From Pelagibius litoralis (GTDB lineage: Bacteria; Pseudomonadota; Alphaproteobacteria; Kiloniellales; DSM-21159), in the NCBI GenBank assembly GCA_029287455.1, contig JARFRB010000006.1, positions 1 to 46,856 on the forward strand: a stretch of DNA of 46,856 nt. Reading direction: 5' to 3'. A program made the position numbers and the translations under genes. Positions 7,274 through 15,659 of this stretch are shown in pieces. Each line of letters starts with the position of its first letter. The stretch's first letter is position 1. Under the pieces are notes generated by a model that saw only the letters and a list, made by a program, of their open reading frames with translations, searched no databases and was not told the origin of the DNA.

Positions 7274-10200
7274 TCACTCCGGTGTGGGATCCCCCCTCGC
7301 CTCCAGACCGGCGCGGTAACTGTCCATAAAAGCAAGCGCCGTATCCGACGCCGCCAACTGGGCGGCAAGCGAACCGGAGCGCGCAGTCGCGCTTTCGCCG
7401 GCGACGAGAACGAAGGCCTCCTTATGAGGCCCAAGCGCCATTGCCGATCCGTATGCTCGGCGCAATCCTTCCAGTTCTCCACCTGGATCGCCCGCCAGAG
7501 TCAATGCGATCGCCGTATCAAGAACGAGCCGGCTCGACGCCGCCGTAAGCGTCTCGCCGCTCCACGGTGGGGAAGGCAAAAGAGATGCCATCTCGCTAGC
7601 AACCCGCGGCCAATCGTTCAGCTGCCAGAAGATCCTGGCGCGCAGCGCACGGGTCCGCTCCGAGTCGTCGCCGTCCAGAAGCGCCAGCCCCTCGTTCGGG
7701 CGGCCCAAATCGACCAGCGCGCGCGCGCGCAAGCGGATCCTGCGATCCCGCAGTTCCTCTGGGAAAGCCGTATCGTCCGCACTGACGTCCAGGGCCTCCA
7801 GAGCAGCAGCCGGAAGGCGGTCGAGCATGCGGATCGTGGCAAGCCGCGTGCCCGTCGCCGCTTTCTCCATACCGGAGAGGCGGAACCGGACCTGGTGCTC
7901 CAAGAGGTCACCAGCCCGCTTAAGAAGATCCACCTCGACAAGGCGGTCGGCCAGATGCGCGATGAGGGCGTCGCCCTCGGGCCCGGCGGGCGTCAACTCT
8001 GGAAACTCGTCGTAAAGGGACAGCGACACCAGCGCCGGGAGCGGCGATTTGGCGCCTGGATCGAACGCCGCCAGAAAGACCTCGCACATTCTCGCCCCGA
8101 TCTCCTCGCCGCGCCGGCTGCCCGGAAAGTGCGTAGCCGCTTCCCGAAGGGCGCGCAGGGCCTGACGCGAGTCGCCTTCTGCTTGGTAGAGCTCGCTCAA
8201 GCGCCAAAGCAATGCGAACTCGAAGCCGTCGCCGCGCCACGCGAAGCGAAGCTTCTCCAGGGCGTCGATAGCCTTGCCATGCGTCAGGCTGCCGTTCTCC
8301 AGGCCAAAGCGAACCAGGGCCATCCGCGCACGCGCCGCCGGGGCGCCAAAGCCGTCCGCCGCCACCCGTTCGAATGCCTCGAGGGCGGAGTCCCTGTGCC
8401 CAATCTCCATCAAGCGAGACGCCTGCAGAAAGCCGAAGTGCGCCTTCTCCAAACTGGTTGTCAGCCGCGGTTGGACGTCATCCAGATCTTCCGCCGCGAG
8501 ACTAAGATCACCAACCATGAGGGCCGCTTCGGCGGCCGCCAGGCGCAGCCTAACTTGGACGCCCCGCGCGTAGTTGTCCATCAAGTCGCCAAAGGCCTGC
8601 AGCTTGCTGGCGGCCACGCGCCAATCCTGCCCCGCCGCGGCAAGCATGCCGCGCCAGAGGTCCGCCTCGGCTTCGTCCACCAGCGCGGGATGACCGAGCA
8701 AATCGGCGGCACGCTCGAAGTCGTCGACCAAGACCGCCGAAGCCGCCCGCATGAGCAAGCTGACGGCATCATCAGCGAAATCGGCGTCTTCCCGATCGAC
8801 CAGTTCCAGCAGGCCGAGGGTCTCGCTCGCCATGCCATAGGCGAAAAAGAAGCGCGCCAATTCAAGCCGGGCATGGGTCAGGCGTTCGCGCGGCGCCGAT
8901 ACCACGGCTCCTTGCAGGGTTTTCCGGCGCTCGTTGAAGGATTCAGGCGGCCCCTGCCGCCAGGCGGCCAGATCGAAGAGTCTTGATCGTGACGGCTGTT
9001 CCGCAAACTCTTCCGGTGACTCGTGCATGGCCGACAGGCTTGCTCCCTCGACCAGCACATCTACACTTTGCTTTGCAAGCGCGATCTCCACCCGGTCGCT
9101 CGCCGGTGCCAAGATCAGGCCCTGTGCGGAGGCCAGCACCGACAGGCCCTGAAAGCGCTGCGTCTTCGCCATCGCTTGCCCCGGACCGGACAGGGGCACG
9201 ACGGCGAGTTCTAGGCCAGTCGCCGGATCTTCCAGCGGAACGATCGTCAACGCCCCAAGGGCGGCGACCTTTAGAAATCGCTCGCCATCGCGGGTGACGA
9301 GCTTTGTGGGGATCGAGGCCGGCGCGGGCTCACCATGGGTTCCAAGCTCGATCAGCCAAGCGGTCCGGTCCCGGGCTAGGCGGACCTCGATCAAAGGCGC
9401 GACTTGGAAGCGAAGCACGGAAGCGTCCGCCTGCGTCGTCAGCGTCACCTCCTTGAGCCGGGGCGCTTCTTCAGCCAGACGCGCGTCGAAATTCGGCGGC
9501 AGATCGCGATCGAAGACCAGGATCACCTCGGAGGCACGCTGAAAGGCGGCCACGCCGGTCTCCTGCCCCCAATCGAACCGCAGCAAAAGCGGGCTAGGCA
9601 CAGAGGCCACGTAGCCTGGCCGAGCCTCGCGCGCGTAGGGAACCGGGTCATCCTCCACGCTGAACAGAAACTCCCCACGGTTTCGCCCACTCGCGACCTT
9701 GCTCTTGTGCGGGGCGGGCGCCAGCGGAACTGAAGCCGCCGCTCGCTCAATCGGGCCTACAGGCTCCACAAGGCTTTCAGGGCTCTCATCATCGACCACT
9801 CGTGGTTGTTCGGATTCGATTGCATCCTTTCCACCCGGCGGCCCGGACGAGAGAAGCGGCCCGGGAACTTCCAAGGGCGGGATCGGGGCGCTCGGAATGT
9901 CGTCCATTTCCAGGATCGACACGGTCGGTACTTCCACCTCCGGCGACTTGGCCTGAGGCTTCGGCCCTAGCGGCTCGGGCACCACAGCCGTGACCACCGC
10001 TCCCGAAACTTCTCGTCTGGGCGTGGTGTTCGCGTGCATGAAATCAACGACCACCCGTCCACCCAGTTGAAAGTGCTCTATGCGCGTCGACTTAACGAGG
10101 CCGAACGCGATCGACTTCTGGTCCGCGCCAACCCGCGGCAAGGTCACGTAGGCGGGAAGTTGCGAGCTGATCCTCGAGAGGTCGAAGACGCCCGGCCTCT

Positions 10201-10390
10201 CGAAGGCGACGATAAGCCGGTCGCCTCGCTGTTCGACCGTGTAGGAAAGCGGCCGCGGCCAATCGAAGACCATACGCCCGTGGTCGGAGTGAACCCCGCC
10301 TCGCACCCGCACGCTCTCTTGCGCGCCCGCGTTGCCCACAGCGAGCAGGATCGAGATGGCACAAGCTAGAACCCAGCGAACTCCAGTCAT
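7274..10390 (-). CDS. Large exported helical-repeat (TPR-like) protein of the flagellar cluster
   Basis: The 1038-residue product begins with a signal peptide (MTGVRWVLACAISILLAVGNAGA). Residues about 30-120 form a beta-rich, AMIN-like domain (VHSDHGRMVFDWPRPLSYTV; GGRVVVDFM). A Pro/Glu-rich linker, a second beta-rich stretch and a long C-terminal half of Ala/Leu-rich helical pairs resembling tetratricopeptide repeats follow. The start is ATG 10390, chosen for the signal peptide; the open frame runs to 10585 without similarity. Proteins of this layout sit next to motE and the DUF6468 gene in flagellar clusters of Rhodospirillales. It may act in the periplasm around the motor, but that is inference. 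The long frame has stayed intact among decayed neighbours. Confidence 0.75.
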   Translation of the reverse strand: MTGVRWVLACAISILLAVGNAGAQESVRVRGGVHSDHGRMVFDWPRPLSYTVEQRGDRLIVAFERPGVFDLSRISSQLPAYVTLPRVGADQKSIAFGLVKSTRIEHFQLGGRVVVDFMHANTTPRREVSGAVVTAVVPEPLGPKPQAKSPEVEVPTVSILEMDDIPSAPIPPLEVPGPLLSSGPPGGKDAIESEQPRVVDDESPESLVEPVGPIERAAASVPLAPAPHKSKVASGRNRGEFLFSVEDDPVPYAREARPGYVASVPSPLLLRFDWGQETGVAAFQRASEVILVFDRDLPPNFDARLAEEAPRLKEVTLTTQADASVLRFQVAPLIEVRLARDRTAWLIELGTHGEPAPASIPTKLVTRDGERFLKVAALGALTIVPLEDPATGLELAVVPLSGPGQAMAKTQRFQGLSVLASAQGLILAPASDRVEIALAKQSVDVLVEGASLSAMHESPEEFAEQPSRSRLFDLAAWRQGPPESFNERRKTLQGAVVSAPRERLTHARLELARFFFAYGMASETLGLLELVDREDADFADDAVSLLMRAASAVLVDDFERAADLLGHPALVDEAEADLWRGMLAAAGQDWRVAASKLQAFGDLMDNYARGVQVRLRLAAAEAALMVGDLSLAAEDLDDVQPRLTTSLEKAHFGFLQASRLMEIGHRDSALEAFERVAADGFGAPAARARMALVRFGLENGSLTHGKAIDALEKLRFAWRGDGFEFALLWRLSELYQAEGDSRQALRALREAATHFPGSRRGEEIGARMCEVFLAAFDPGAKSPLPALVSLSLYDEFPELTPAGPEGDALIAHLADRLVEVDLLKRAGDLLEHQVRFRLSGMEKAATGTRLATIRMLDRLPAAALEALDVSADDTAFPEELRDRRIRLRARALVDLGRPNEGLALLDGDDSERTRALRARIFWQLNDWPRVASEMASLLPSPPWSGETLTAASSRLVLDTAIALTLAGDPGGELEGLRRAYGSAMALGPHKEAFVLVAGESATARSGSLAAQLAASDTALAFMDSYRAGLEARGDPTPE

Positions 10391-10770
10391 CGCGCGCGCC
10401 CAACAATCGAGTTCACGGCCCCATCCATCCGCCGGTTCTCCGCATGCACGATGCTGTCCGAAATCCGCACACGTTCCGAGCGCTACCCCGGAAATGCTTC
10501 TTTTGCGGGCAAATTCTTGTATTATCTCTAGAATTGCGATCTGCAATTTCACCCCGATAACCATTCGCCCATACGACTTCAGCAACCCAAGCCACGCGGG
10601 CGAGCGACAATCCCCAGTTGGGTGGCAGACCTGGTCTTTCGGTGGCCATCGCTTCGCCGAGCACTCACACGCAACGGGCGTCGTCCAACTCTAGGTGCGA
10701 CAAGTAAAGACCGGGTAAATTTGCCTGTGCGGAGAGGTGAGCGCCGCACGCGCCAAGCGCGCCAGGGACC
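10391..10770. other. 380-base gap between motE and the TPR-like gene
   Basis: No convincing coding sequence was found on either strand, and I could not match the translated frames to a flagellar gene. It may carry the promoter of the TPR-like gene, or the scar of a lost gene. An AT-rich patch lies near 10500-10560. Confidence 0.4.
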
Positions 10771-11517
10771 TCAGTCGCGCGGGAACGGCAGGTCCCTGCG
10801 ATTGCTCAGTTCCACGGTCACTTCCTTGGCGCGCGAGGGCACCATTTCGGCGAGGATCGGGGCGGTCTTCCGCTCGCTCATCCGTTCGACCACGTCGAGT
10901 AGGACCGGCATTTCGAGTTGCTCGAAGATTCTGGCCGCGTCCTTCGGTTTCATGGTTTCGTAGATTTTGACCAGGCTTTGCAACTGAGCTTCCTCCTCCG
11001 CGTCGTACTGATTGACCAAGTCCTCGATCACGGAACGCAGGCGCTTAAGTTCCTCCAATTTTTCATCGATGCGGGTTTCCGCGGCCGCCAACAAGGCTTC
11101 CCGGCTTTCGACGTCACGCGCTCGGTCGTCCAGCTTCTGCCGCCGTTGAGACAAGGCTTGCAAAAGCTCGATCTCGCTGTCTGTCAGGGAGAACGGATCG
11201 GCCGGGAGTTCCGCGGGCAAAGCAGGTACCGTCGCGGACGACAAGGCTTCGCCGGACGCCGGCAGGGGGCCGTTGGCGGCCCCGGCGGCTTCGGTCTTGC
11301 CCGCCTCTGGCAGTGTCCGCGGTCCGGTTGCGGCACTCTTGGCCGGCTCCGCGTCCGTGGCACGAGGCGCCTTATCCTCGGCCTCCGCCTGGGGCGCGGA
11401 GCCCGTGGCCTGGCTTTCGCGCGCGACCGCCTCAATGCCTTGCATGAGCCCGTCGAGCCTGATCACGAGGGCTAAGGCGGCGACGGCAATAACGAGTGGC
11501 AGCAGCCCGATCCGCAC
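10771..11517 (-). CDS. motE: MotE-like flagellar motor chaperone (MgtE_N-type domain)
   Basis: MotE proteins are periplasm-facing chaperones of the motor protein MotC in Rhizobiales; the related family is common in alphaproteobacterial flagellar clusters. The 248-residue product starts with a membrane anchor (residues 4-21), then an Ala/Pro-rich linker, a coiled coil (about 115-175), and the conserved end: YETMKPKDAARIFEQL, ILAEMVPSRAKEVTVEL, NRRDLPFP. The start is GTG 11517 with a GAGGAGG-type site; the preceding DUF6468 gene stops at 11530, 12 bases upstream. The frame is intact. Confidence 0.82.
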   Translation of the reverse strand: MRIGLLPLVIAVAALALVIRLDGLMQGIEAVARESQATGSAPQAEAEDKAPRATDAEPAKSAATGPRTLPEAGKTEAAGAANGPLPASGEALSSATVPALPAELPADPFSLTDSEIELLQALSQRRQKLDDRARDVESREALLAAAETRIDEKLEELKRLRSVIEDLVNQYDAEEEAQLQSLVKIYETMKPKDAARIFEQLEMPVLLDVVERMSERKTAPILAEMVPSRAKEVTVELSNRRDLPFPRD

Positions 11518-11529
11518 CTTGCCACCTCC

Positions 11530-12189
11530 TCAGCGAATAGAATTCAAGGCGCGAAGAAGCTCGGATGCCGCGCCGCTATCATCCGCGCCAGCGCGCCAGC
11601 GCTTCTCGCCGTCAGGATCCTGGTTGACCGCCGGCTCGGCCACCGCGCTGTCGCGCTTCTTGCCTCTCAGTCGCTTCGCCAACCCGACCGGTTTATAGAA
11701 ATGCGGGCGCTTATCGGTTCCGGCGGACTGGACAGCTGTAGAGGGGGTTGGCGGCTCCACCGTACCGACGACTGTGTCCAGCGGTGCGGAATCACGCCCC
11801 TTCAGCGACGGCATCCTTGGCACTTCGTCTTCGTGCCCGGCGGGGCGGCGGGCTTGCGCGACAGCCTGTTCCAGCCGATCGGCCGCGGCATTGGCCTTGT
11901 CCAATAAGAAGCCCAGATCGTCGGAAAGCCTCTGGCCAGCAACAATTCGCTCCTCGACCAAGTCCACTTGCTTTTGCAGTGTATCGCCCGAACCCTCTGC
12001 CTCTTCCCGCACGGCAGCCAAACCGCGCTCGGCCCGGCTGGTCGCATCGTTGAATTCGGCGATGCAGCTCTCGATTTCTTCTTTTGAGCCTCTGAGCTGG
12101 GAGAGCTTGCGGTTGAGCAAAGCCGCGTAGGCAATCGTAGCGATCAGAAGAAGCGAAAGAAGCCCATCGGCAACGAGAGAAAGCGTCAT
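11530..12189 (-). CDS. DUF6468 flagellar-cluster membrane protein
   Basis: The 219-residue product has an N-terminal membrane segment (LVADGLLSLLLIATIAYAAL), a coiled coil over about residues 28-110 (LSQLRGSKEEIESCIAEFND; LVEERIVAGQRLSDDLGFLL), and a variable Pro/Lys-rich tail ending in SELLRALNSIR. This layout matches the DUF6468 family found between fliM and motE in Rhodospirillales flagellar clusters; its function is unknown. The ATG at 12189 follows GAGGAG. The upstream neighbour is fliL, with no fliM between them. Confidence 0.75.
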   Translation of the reverse strand: MTLSLVADGLLSLLLIATIAYAALLNRKLSQLRGSKEEIESCIAEFNDATSRAERGLAAVREEAEGSGDTLQKQVDLVEERIVAGQRLSDDLGFLLDKANAAADRLEQAVAQARRPAGHEDEVPRMPSLKGRDSAPLDTVVGTVEPPTPSTAVQSAGTDKRPHFYKPVGLAKRLRGKKRDSAVAEPAVNQDPDGEKRWRAGADDSGAASELLRALNSIR

Positions 12190-12321
12190 TTGTTAGTCTC
12201 CTCACCTCGTCTTCGGCGGTCGTAGCTTCCCAATCCGCTATCATGGCTTTTTGGGAGGGATCGGCTCCTTATGGTGTTTAGCCACCGGCATCGGACACGG
12301 CTTTAAGCTCCTTACGGGCGG

Positions 12322-12843
12322 CTACTGGACCAGCATTTCCCTAAAAAGCACGTCGCTGATCTTTGCGGGCCCAACGGCTGAGTTGACCCTAAATAGCAAC
12401 CCCTCTCGCAGACGCTGTATCCCCGCCAAATCGGCGAAATCCTCGATCCTGAGTTCGCGCAGGTATACTTGGAAGCTATCGACGATGCGCGGCTGCAGCT
12501 CGTCTAAGACCACTACGTCCTCCGAACCATTAAGTTCCAAGCTCACGGTAATCTTCAAGAACTGAGACTTACGGCCTTCAGTATTCAAATGCACCAGCAT
12601 TTCGGGCAGGTCATAGAAGACAGTGTCGAGAGAGCGTTCAGCGACGGCTTCCCCGTCCCCGCCAGCTGGAACAATGCTGCTTAGCATCCCGGAAAGGTAC
12701 AGCCCGGTACCACCTATCGTCATGAGAAAAAATGGAAGGAAAATGAATAAAAGAAGCTTGTTGCCGCTCACTTCTTTTCTTTTCGATGCAATACGGAGTC
12801 CGAAATTCTCGCCAATTGCCTCTTGCATGGTGGCGTCAACCAT
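12322..12843 (-). CDS. fliL: Flagellar basal body-associated protein FliL
   Basis: FliL is an inner-membrane protein that rings the stator units and supports motor torque. The 173-residue product has a short cytoplasmic start, one membrane segment (LLLFIFLPFFLMTIGGTGLYL), and the periplasmic domain with the family pattern FYDLPEMLVHLNTEGRKSQF, LKITVSLEL and VYLRELRIEDFADLAG. The start is ATG 12843 (MVDATMQEAIGE) with GGGAG about ten bases upstream; the frame is open to 12927 but that part overlaps flgH-like DNA. fliM should follow but is missing. Upstream, the divergent flgFGA genes known from Caulobacter are replaced by a flgH remnant. Confidence 0.9.
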   Translation of the reverse strand: MVDATMQEAIGENFGLRIASKRKEVSGNKLLLFIFLPFFLMTIGGTGLYLSGMLSSIVPAGGDGEAVAERSLDTVFYDLPEMLVHLNTEGRKSQFLKITVSLELNGSEDVVVLDELQPRIVDSFQVYLRELRIEDFADLAGIQRLREGLLFRVNSAVGPAKISDVLFREMLVQ

Positions 12844-12959
12844 AACCGCGCATCTCCCTGCCAGAAAAACGGAGAAACCGCTTAGATAATGAACGCAATG
12901 AGTTAAAATTTTCTTGAGCGCAAGCACCTAAACCAGCTCCCGCCACGGCAAGGGTCGCG

Positions 12960-13300
12960 ATTCCAAAGAGCCTCGTCGACGACGGATCGCTTCTGCGGTC
13001 CCGATGCAAAGGCAGGGTCGCGAGGGGGCAGGACGTCAACCTTCAGGTCGTAGCAACAGTGATCCATTTGCTGCCCACGGGAAACATGGTGATCTCCGGC
13101 CGACAGGAAATGCGGTGAATTTCGAGGTGCTCGAGCAGCAGGTGCTGATATCCTCCGCCCTGAGGATATCACCAAGGTGAACACCATATCTTTCGAGCAG
13201 ATCACCAAAGCCCGAATCGCCAATGGCGGGCGCGGCTAAGTCACCGACGTGCTTCAGTCGCACTACAGCTGCCAGCAAGTTTCGAGATCTTTTAACGTTC
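12960..13300 (+). pseudogene. flgH: flgH 3' remnant with two frameshifts and a stop
   Basis: FlgH is the lipoprotein of the flagellar L ring in the outer membrane. Plus-strand frames here give its C-terminal half in pieces. One frame reads GQDVNLQVVATVIHLL then PTGNMVISGRQEMR and stops at TGA 13116. With one base restored the text continues VNFEVLEQQVL. After a second shift near 13153 it reads RPEDITKVNTISFEQITKA then RIANGGRG, a TAA at 13237 where the family has Gln (CAA to TAA), and VTDVLQSHYSCQQV. No start, lipobox or N-terminal half was found; possible weaker similarity begins near 12885. The gene is dead. Confidence 0.85.
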
Positions 13301-13382
13301 TAAGCAAATCTCTTGCGTCTCGCGTAAAGGTGGCAGCAGATCAGCGCCGCGCGAGCGTAGCGAGCCTCGTTGCAACGAAACC

Positions 13383-13808
13383 CTAGTCGTCGCGGTGCGT
13401 GCGCTCCATGCGCTCGTGCCGCTCCTGGGCTTCGAGAGACAAGGTCGCGATCGGACGGGCCTCGAGCCGCTTTATGGAAATCGGCTCGCCGGTGTCCTCA
13501 CAATAGCCGTAACTCTTGTCCTCGATCCGGTCCAAGGCTTCATCGATCTTGTTGATCAGCTTGCGTTCCCGATCGCGGGTTCGCAGTTCCAGGGACCGGT
13601 CGGTCTCCAGCGAAGCCCGGTCGGCCAGATCCGGCTCGGCCAAGCTCTCTTCTTGGAGGTGATTGATCGTTTCTCCGGATTCCCGAAGCAACTCCAGCTT
13701 CCAGCGAAGCAGCTTATGCCGAAAATACTCCAGCATGCGCGCATTCATGAAAGTTTCGTTCTCGGAAGGACGGTAATCAGGGGGCAGTGTTGAAGTCATT
13801 TTTTGCAT
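13383..13808 (-). CDS. dksA: RNA polymerase-binding transcription factor DksA
   Basis: DksA binds the secondary channel of RNA polymerase and acts with ppGpp to reset transcription during starvation. The 141-residue product has the coiled-coil arm (YFRHKLLRWKLELLRESGET) with the tip region DLADRASLETDRS, then the globular end YGYCEDTGEPISIKRLEARP. Only one of the four zinc-finger cysteines of E. coli DksA is present, which is usual for the alphaproteobacterial form. The start could be ATG 13808 or the internal ATG 13799 (MTSTLPPDYRPS). From memory, dksA often lies beside flgH and fliL in this group, as here. Confidence 0.95.
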   Translation of the reverse strand: MQKMTSTLPPDYRPSENETFMNARMLEYFRHKLLRWKLELLRESGETINHLQEESLAEPDLADRASLETDRSLELRTRDRERKLINKIDEALDRIEDKSYGYCEDTGEPISIKRLEARPIATLSLEAQERHERMERTHRDD

Positions 13809-13973
13809 GCCATCCCATATCGCCAGGCAATTCGGGGCGGGAGTATAGGCAATTTGCCCTTCCCGGCAAGCCCCGATCGCATTCGCCCAAATCCTTCGAA
13901 TGGCAGAGGTTTTTTGGAAAATTGAGGTATTGCGTAGTGCCTTCGAACGAAGCCCTACGAGATCTGCCTCCTG

Positions 13974-14371
13974 CTAGCGGCCAAGCTTGGCAAGTTCCAC
14001 GGCAGCACGCAGCTCTATTTCGTCGAGAATTCGATCCAAGCCAGGGTCGGCGCAGCTTTGGCGCTGGCGCGCCACCAAGGCGCCAAGCCGTTCCAGCCGG
14101 AACAGCGGCACCCGCCCAAGAAGCAGCGCGTCCCGGAGGCCGTCGGGCTCGTCGAGCAGCAGTTCTCCAGGCTTACGGGCCCGGCTCCGTCGGCAGTGGA
14201 TTGTAAAGCGACGAGGGCCTCGACCGCCGACACCGGGCGGCCAGGCACCGTTCGCACCCGTGGCCCCTGCCCACGCAGCTCGCTGGCGAAGCCTGCGGAA
14301 GACGGTGCGGCCGAGCGCGGTTTTCCACGCGATGCCAATGTCCTGGAAGGTTTGGAGGACTCGATCTTCAT
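13974..14371 (-). pseudogene. fliX: fliX, frameshifted in the middle
   Basis: FliX controls the flagellar regulator FlbD and couples assembly to class II gene expression. From ATG 14371 the frame reads MKIESSKPSRTLASRG and on to VSAVEALVALQST, as in FliX. After about 14205 the family sequence continues in another frame: CRRSRARKPGELLLDE, GLRDALLLGRVPLFRLERL, and ILDEIELRAAVELAKLGR ending at TAG 13974-13976. The span is 398 bases, one short of a multiple of three, so one base appears to be lost. The unshifted frame runs on as unrelated sequence to 14015. Confidence 0.82.
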
Positions 14372-14429
14372 AGCCGAAAGCGATCGAAGCAATGGCGCCC
14401 GCCGCGCCAGAACGCCAGGAGAATTTCGA

Positions 14430-14753
14430 TCAGACGCCGCGCCGCGCGCCACCGGCCCGCTTGGCCGCTTCGTTCCGGATCCGGCTGCGCTGGCGCAAAA
14501 GCTCCGTCACGGCACGGGCCGCCCCCGGCGATTCGTGTAGCCAAACCGTCAAAAAGTTCGCCTCGTCCACGTCGCTGTCGTTGTAGCCAATGGCAATTCC
14601 TTCGCCCGACAGGGACACGACAAGACCGGCAAGCCCCGCTCGCTCCAGCCAAAACGCCGGATCGACGGCCAAGAACCGGGCGGCGGCTTTGGCAACGATG
14701 GCCGGATCGGTGTCCTGCCAGCCCGCTTCGCTGTTCGTCGGGGTATCGCTCAT
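14430..14753 (-). CDS. Conserved-looking hypothetical protein upstream of fliX
   Basis: I do not recognise this 107-residue product. It starts MSDTPTNSEAGWQDTD and has a compact mixed fold (AKAAARFLAVDPAFWLERAG; LVVSLSGEGIAIGYNDSDVD; LTVWLHESPGAARAVTELL) with an arginine-rich tail. ATG 14753 is preferred over an in-frame ATG at 14777. Its stop lies 58 bases before the fliX start on the same strand. No signal peptide or membrane segment is visible. Confidence 0.5.
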   Translation of the reverse strand: MSDTPTNSEAGWQDTDPAIVAKAAARFLAVDPAFWLERAGLAGLVVSLSGEGIAIGYNDSDVDEANFLTVWLHESPGAARAVTELLRQRSRIRNEAAKRAGGARRGV

Positions 14754-15286
14754 TCGTCGTTCTCCCGCAAGGTCCATGAGGTCGAGCCTCCGCCCAAATC
14801 ACGCACAAAGGGTTAACGCCGCCTCGAGAGGTTGGGAATTTCTTGCCCTACCCTGGAATAACTCGCCGCCCTCCCGCCGACCTTCTCTAGCTCCAGAAGC
14901 CCAGCCAGAACCCATAAGCACCTCATTTTATTTAATATTCACGAAGCCACCCACTCTGGCATGGGTCGCGCTAGGCAGTGTTCGGACACAATTGCCACGC
15001 GCCCCAAAAATTTACTCGCTGGGGCAAAAACCATGATTTCAGCTTTCACCGATTACCTTTCGAACATGTTGTCGGCGGGTATCATGGCAGCCGTTAGACG
15101 AGACTATTAGCACCGGATCAAACCGACACCTCAAGATGTGTGCCATTAACTATTTATGCGCGATTTTTTAAGAATTTAAATAACCTATGATTTTACTAAA
15201 TCTTAAGGTATCCCGAGAATATTCGATCGTGCAGGGAGCTGAAATACCAGCCCACTAAACGCAAAATCGGGGAGCAAGGCACGCAG
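14754..15286. other. Intergenic region upstream of sciP
   Basis: About 530 bases with no supported gene. The last 180 bases are strikingly AT-rich for this genome (15100-15210) and probably hold the sciP promoter. I found no flagellar remnant that I could defend here. Confidence 0.5.
15192..15206 (+). promoter_or_regulatory. Possible CtrA box upstream of sciP
   Basis: TTTA-CTAAATC-TTAA differs at one position from the CtrA consensus TTAA-N7-TTAA and lies about 80 bases before the sciP start in AT-rich DNA. In Caulobacter sciP is transcribed under CtrA control, so a site here is expected. This is motif and position only. Confidence 0.35.
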
Positions 15287-15568
15287 ATGTCGAGCAATGA
15301 AATTATTCGTAGAGAGCATTTAATCGGTCCAGAGGGACGTTTTGTGACGCTTGAGGACCTGCCACCGCCCGGCACGCGACGCTGGGTCATCCGCAGAAAG
15401 GCGGAAGTTGTGAAAGGCGTGCGCGCTGGCCTGTTGACCATAGAGGAAGCTTGCGCGCGTTACGCGCTCTCGGTGGAGGAGTTCCAATCCTGGCAAGCGC
15501 TTATCGACAAGCATGGCGTTCGCGGCCTGCGGACGACTCGCTTGCAGCAATATCGTCATTCTGCCTAG
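15287..15568 (+). CDS. sciP: CtrA inhibitor SciP (DUF1153)
   Basis: SciP is a small helix-turn-helix protein that binds CtrA and blocks its recruitment of RNA polymerase, limiting CtrA activity after division. The 93-residue product has the family signature: RFVTLEDLPPPGTRRWVIRR, KAEVVKGVRAGLLTIEEAC and YALSVEEFQSWQALIDKHG, ending GLRTTRLQQYR. The length is normal. The ATG at 15287 gives a complete N-terminus. In this group sciP often lies among flagellar genes; the fragment after it is the end of flhG. Together with intact cckA this suggests the CtrA circuit still works. Confidence 0.93.
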   Translation: MSSNEIIRREHLIGPEGRFVTLEDLPPPGTRRWVIRRKAEVVKGVRAGLLTIEEACARYALSVEEFQSWQALIDKHGVRGLRTTRLQQYRHSA

Positions 15569-15659
15569 GAACCGCAGACTTCCTCCAAGTAACCTAGTGA
15601 CGATCAAATGGCGGAAGAGCAGTTGCTCTCCGCCCAATTCTCACACCGTAGCTCACTAG

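Noticed and set aside
10413-10664. 83-codon minus-strand frame between motE and the TPR-like gene
   Set aside because: I tried to read it as MotA, FliN or a receiver remnant and found no convincing match.
6859-14371. Frameshifts in fliO and fliX as simple sequencing errors
   Set aside because: One error is possible, but these occur with a nonsense change in flgH, truncations of fliQ and flhG and whole-gene losses, all in flagellar genes only.
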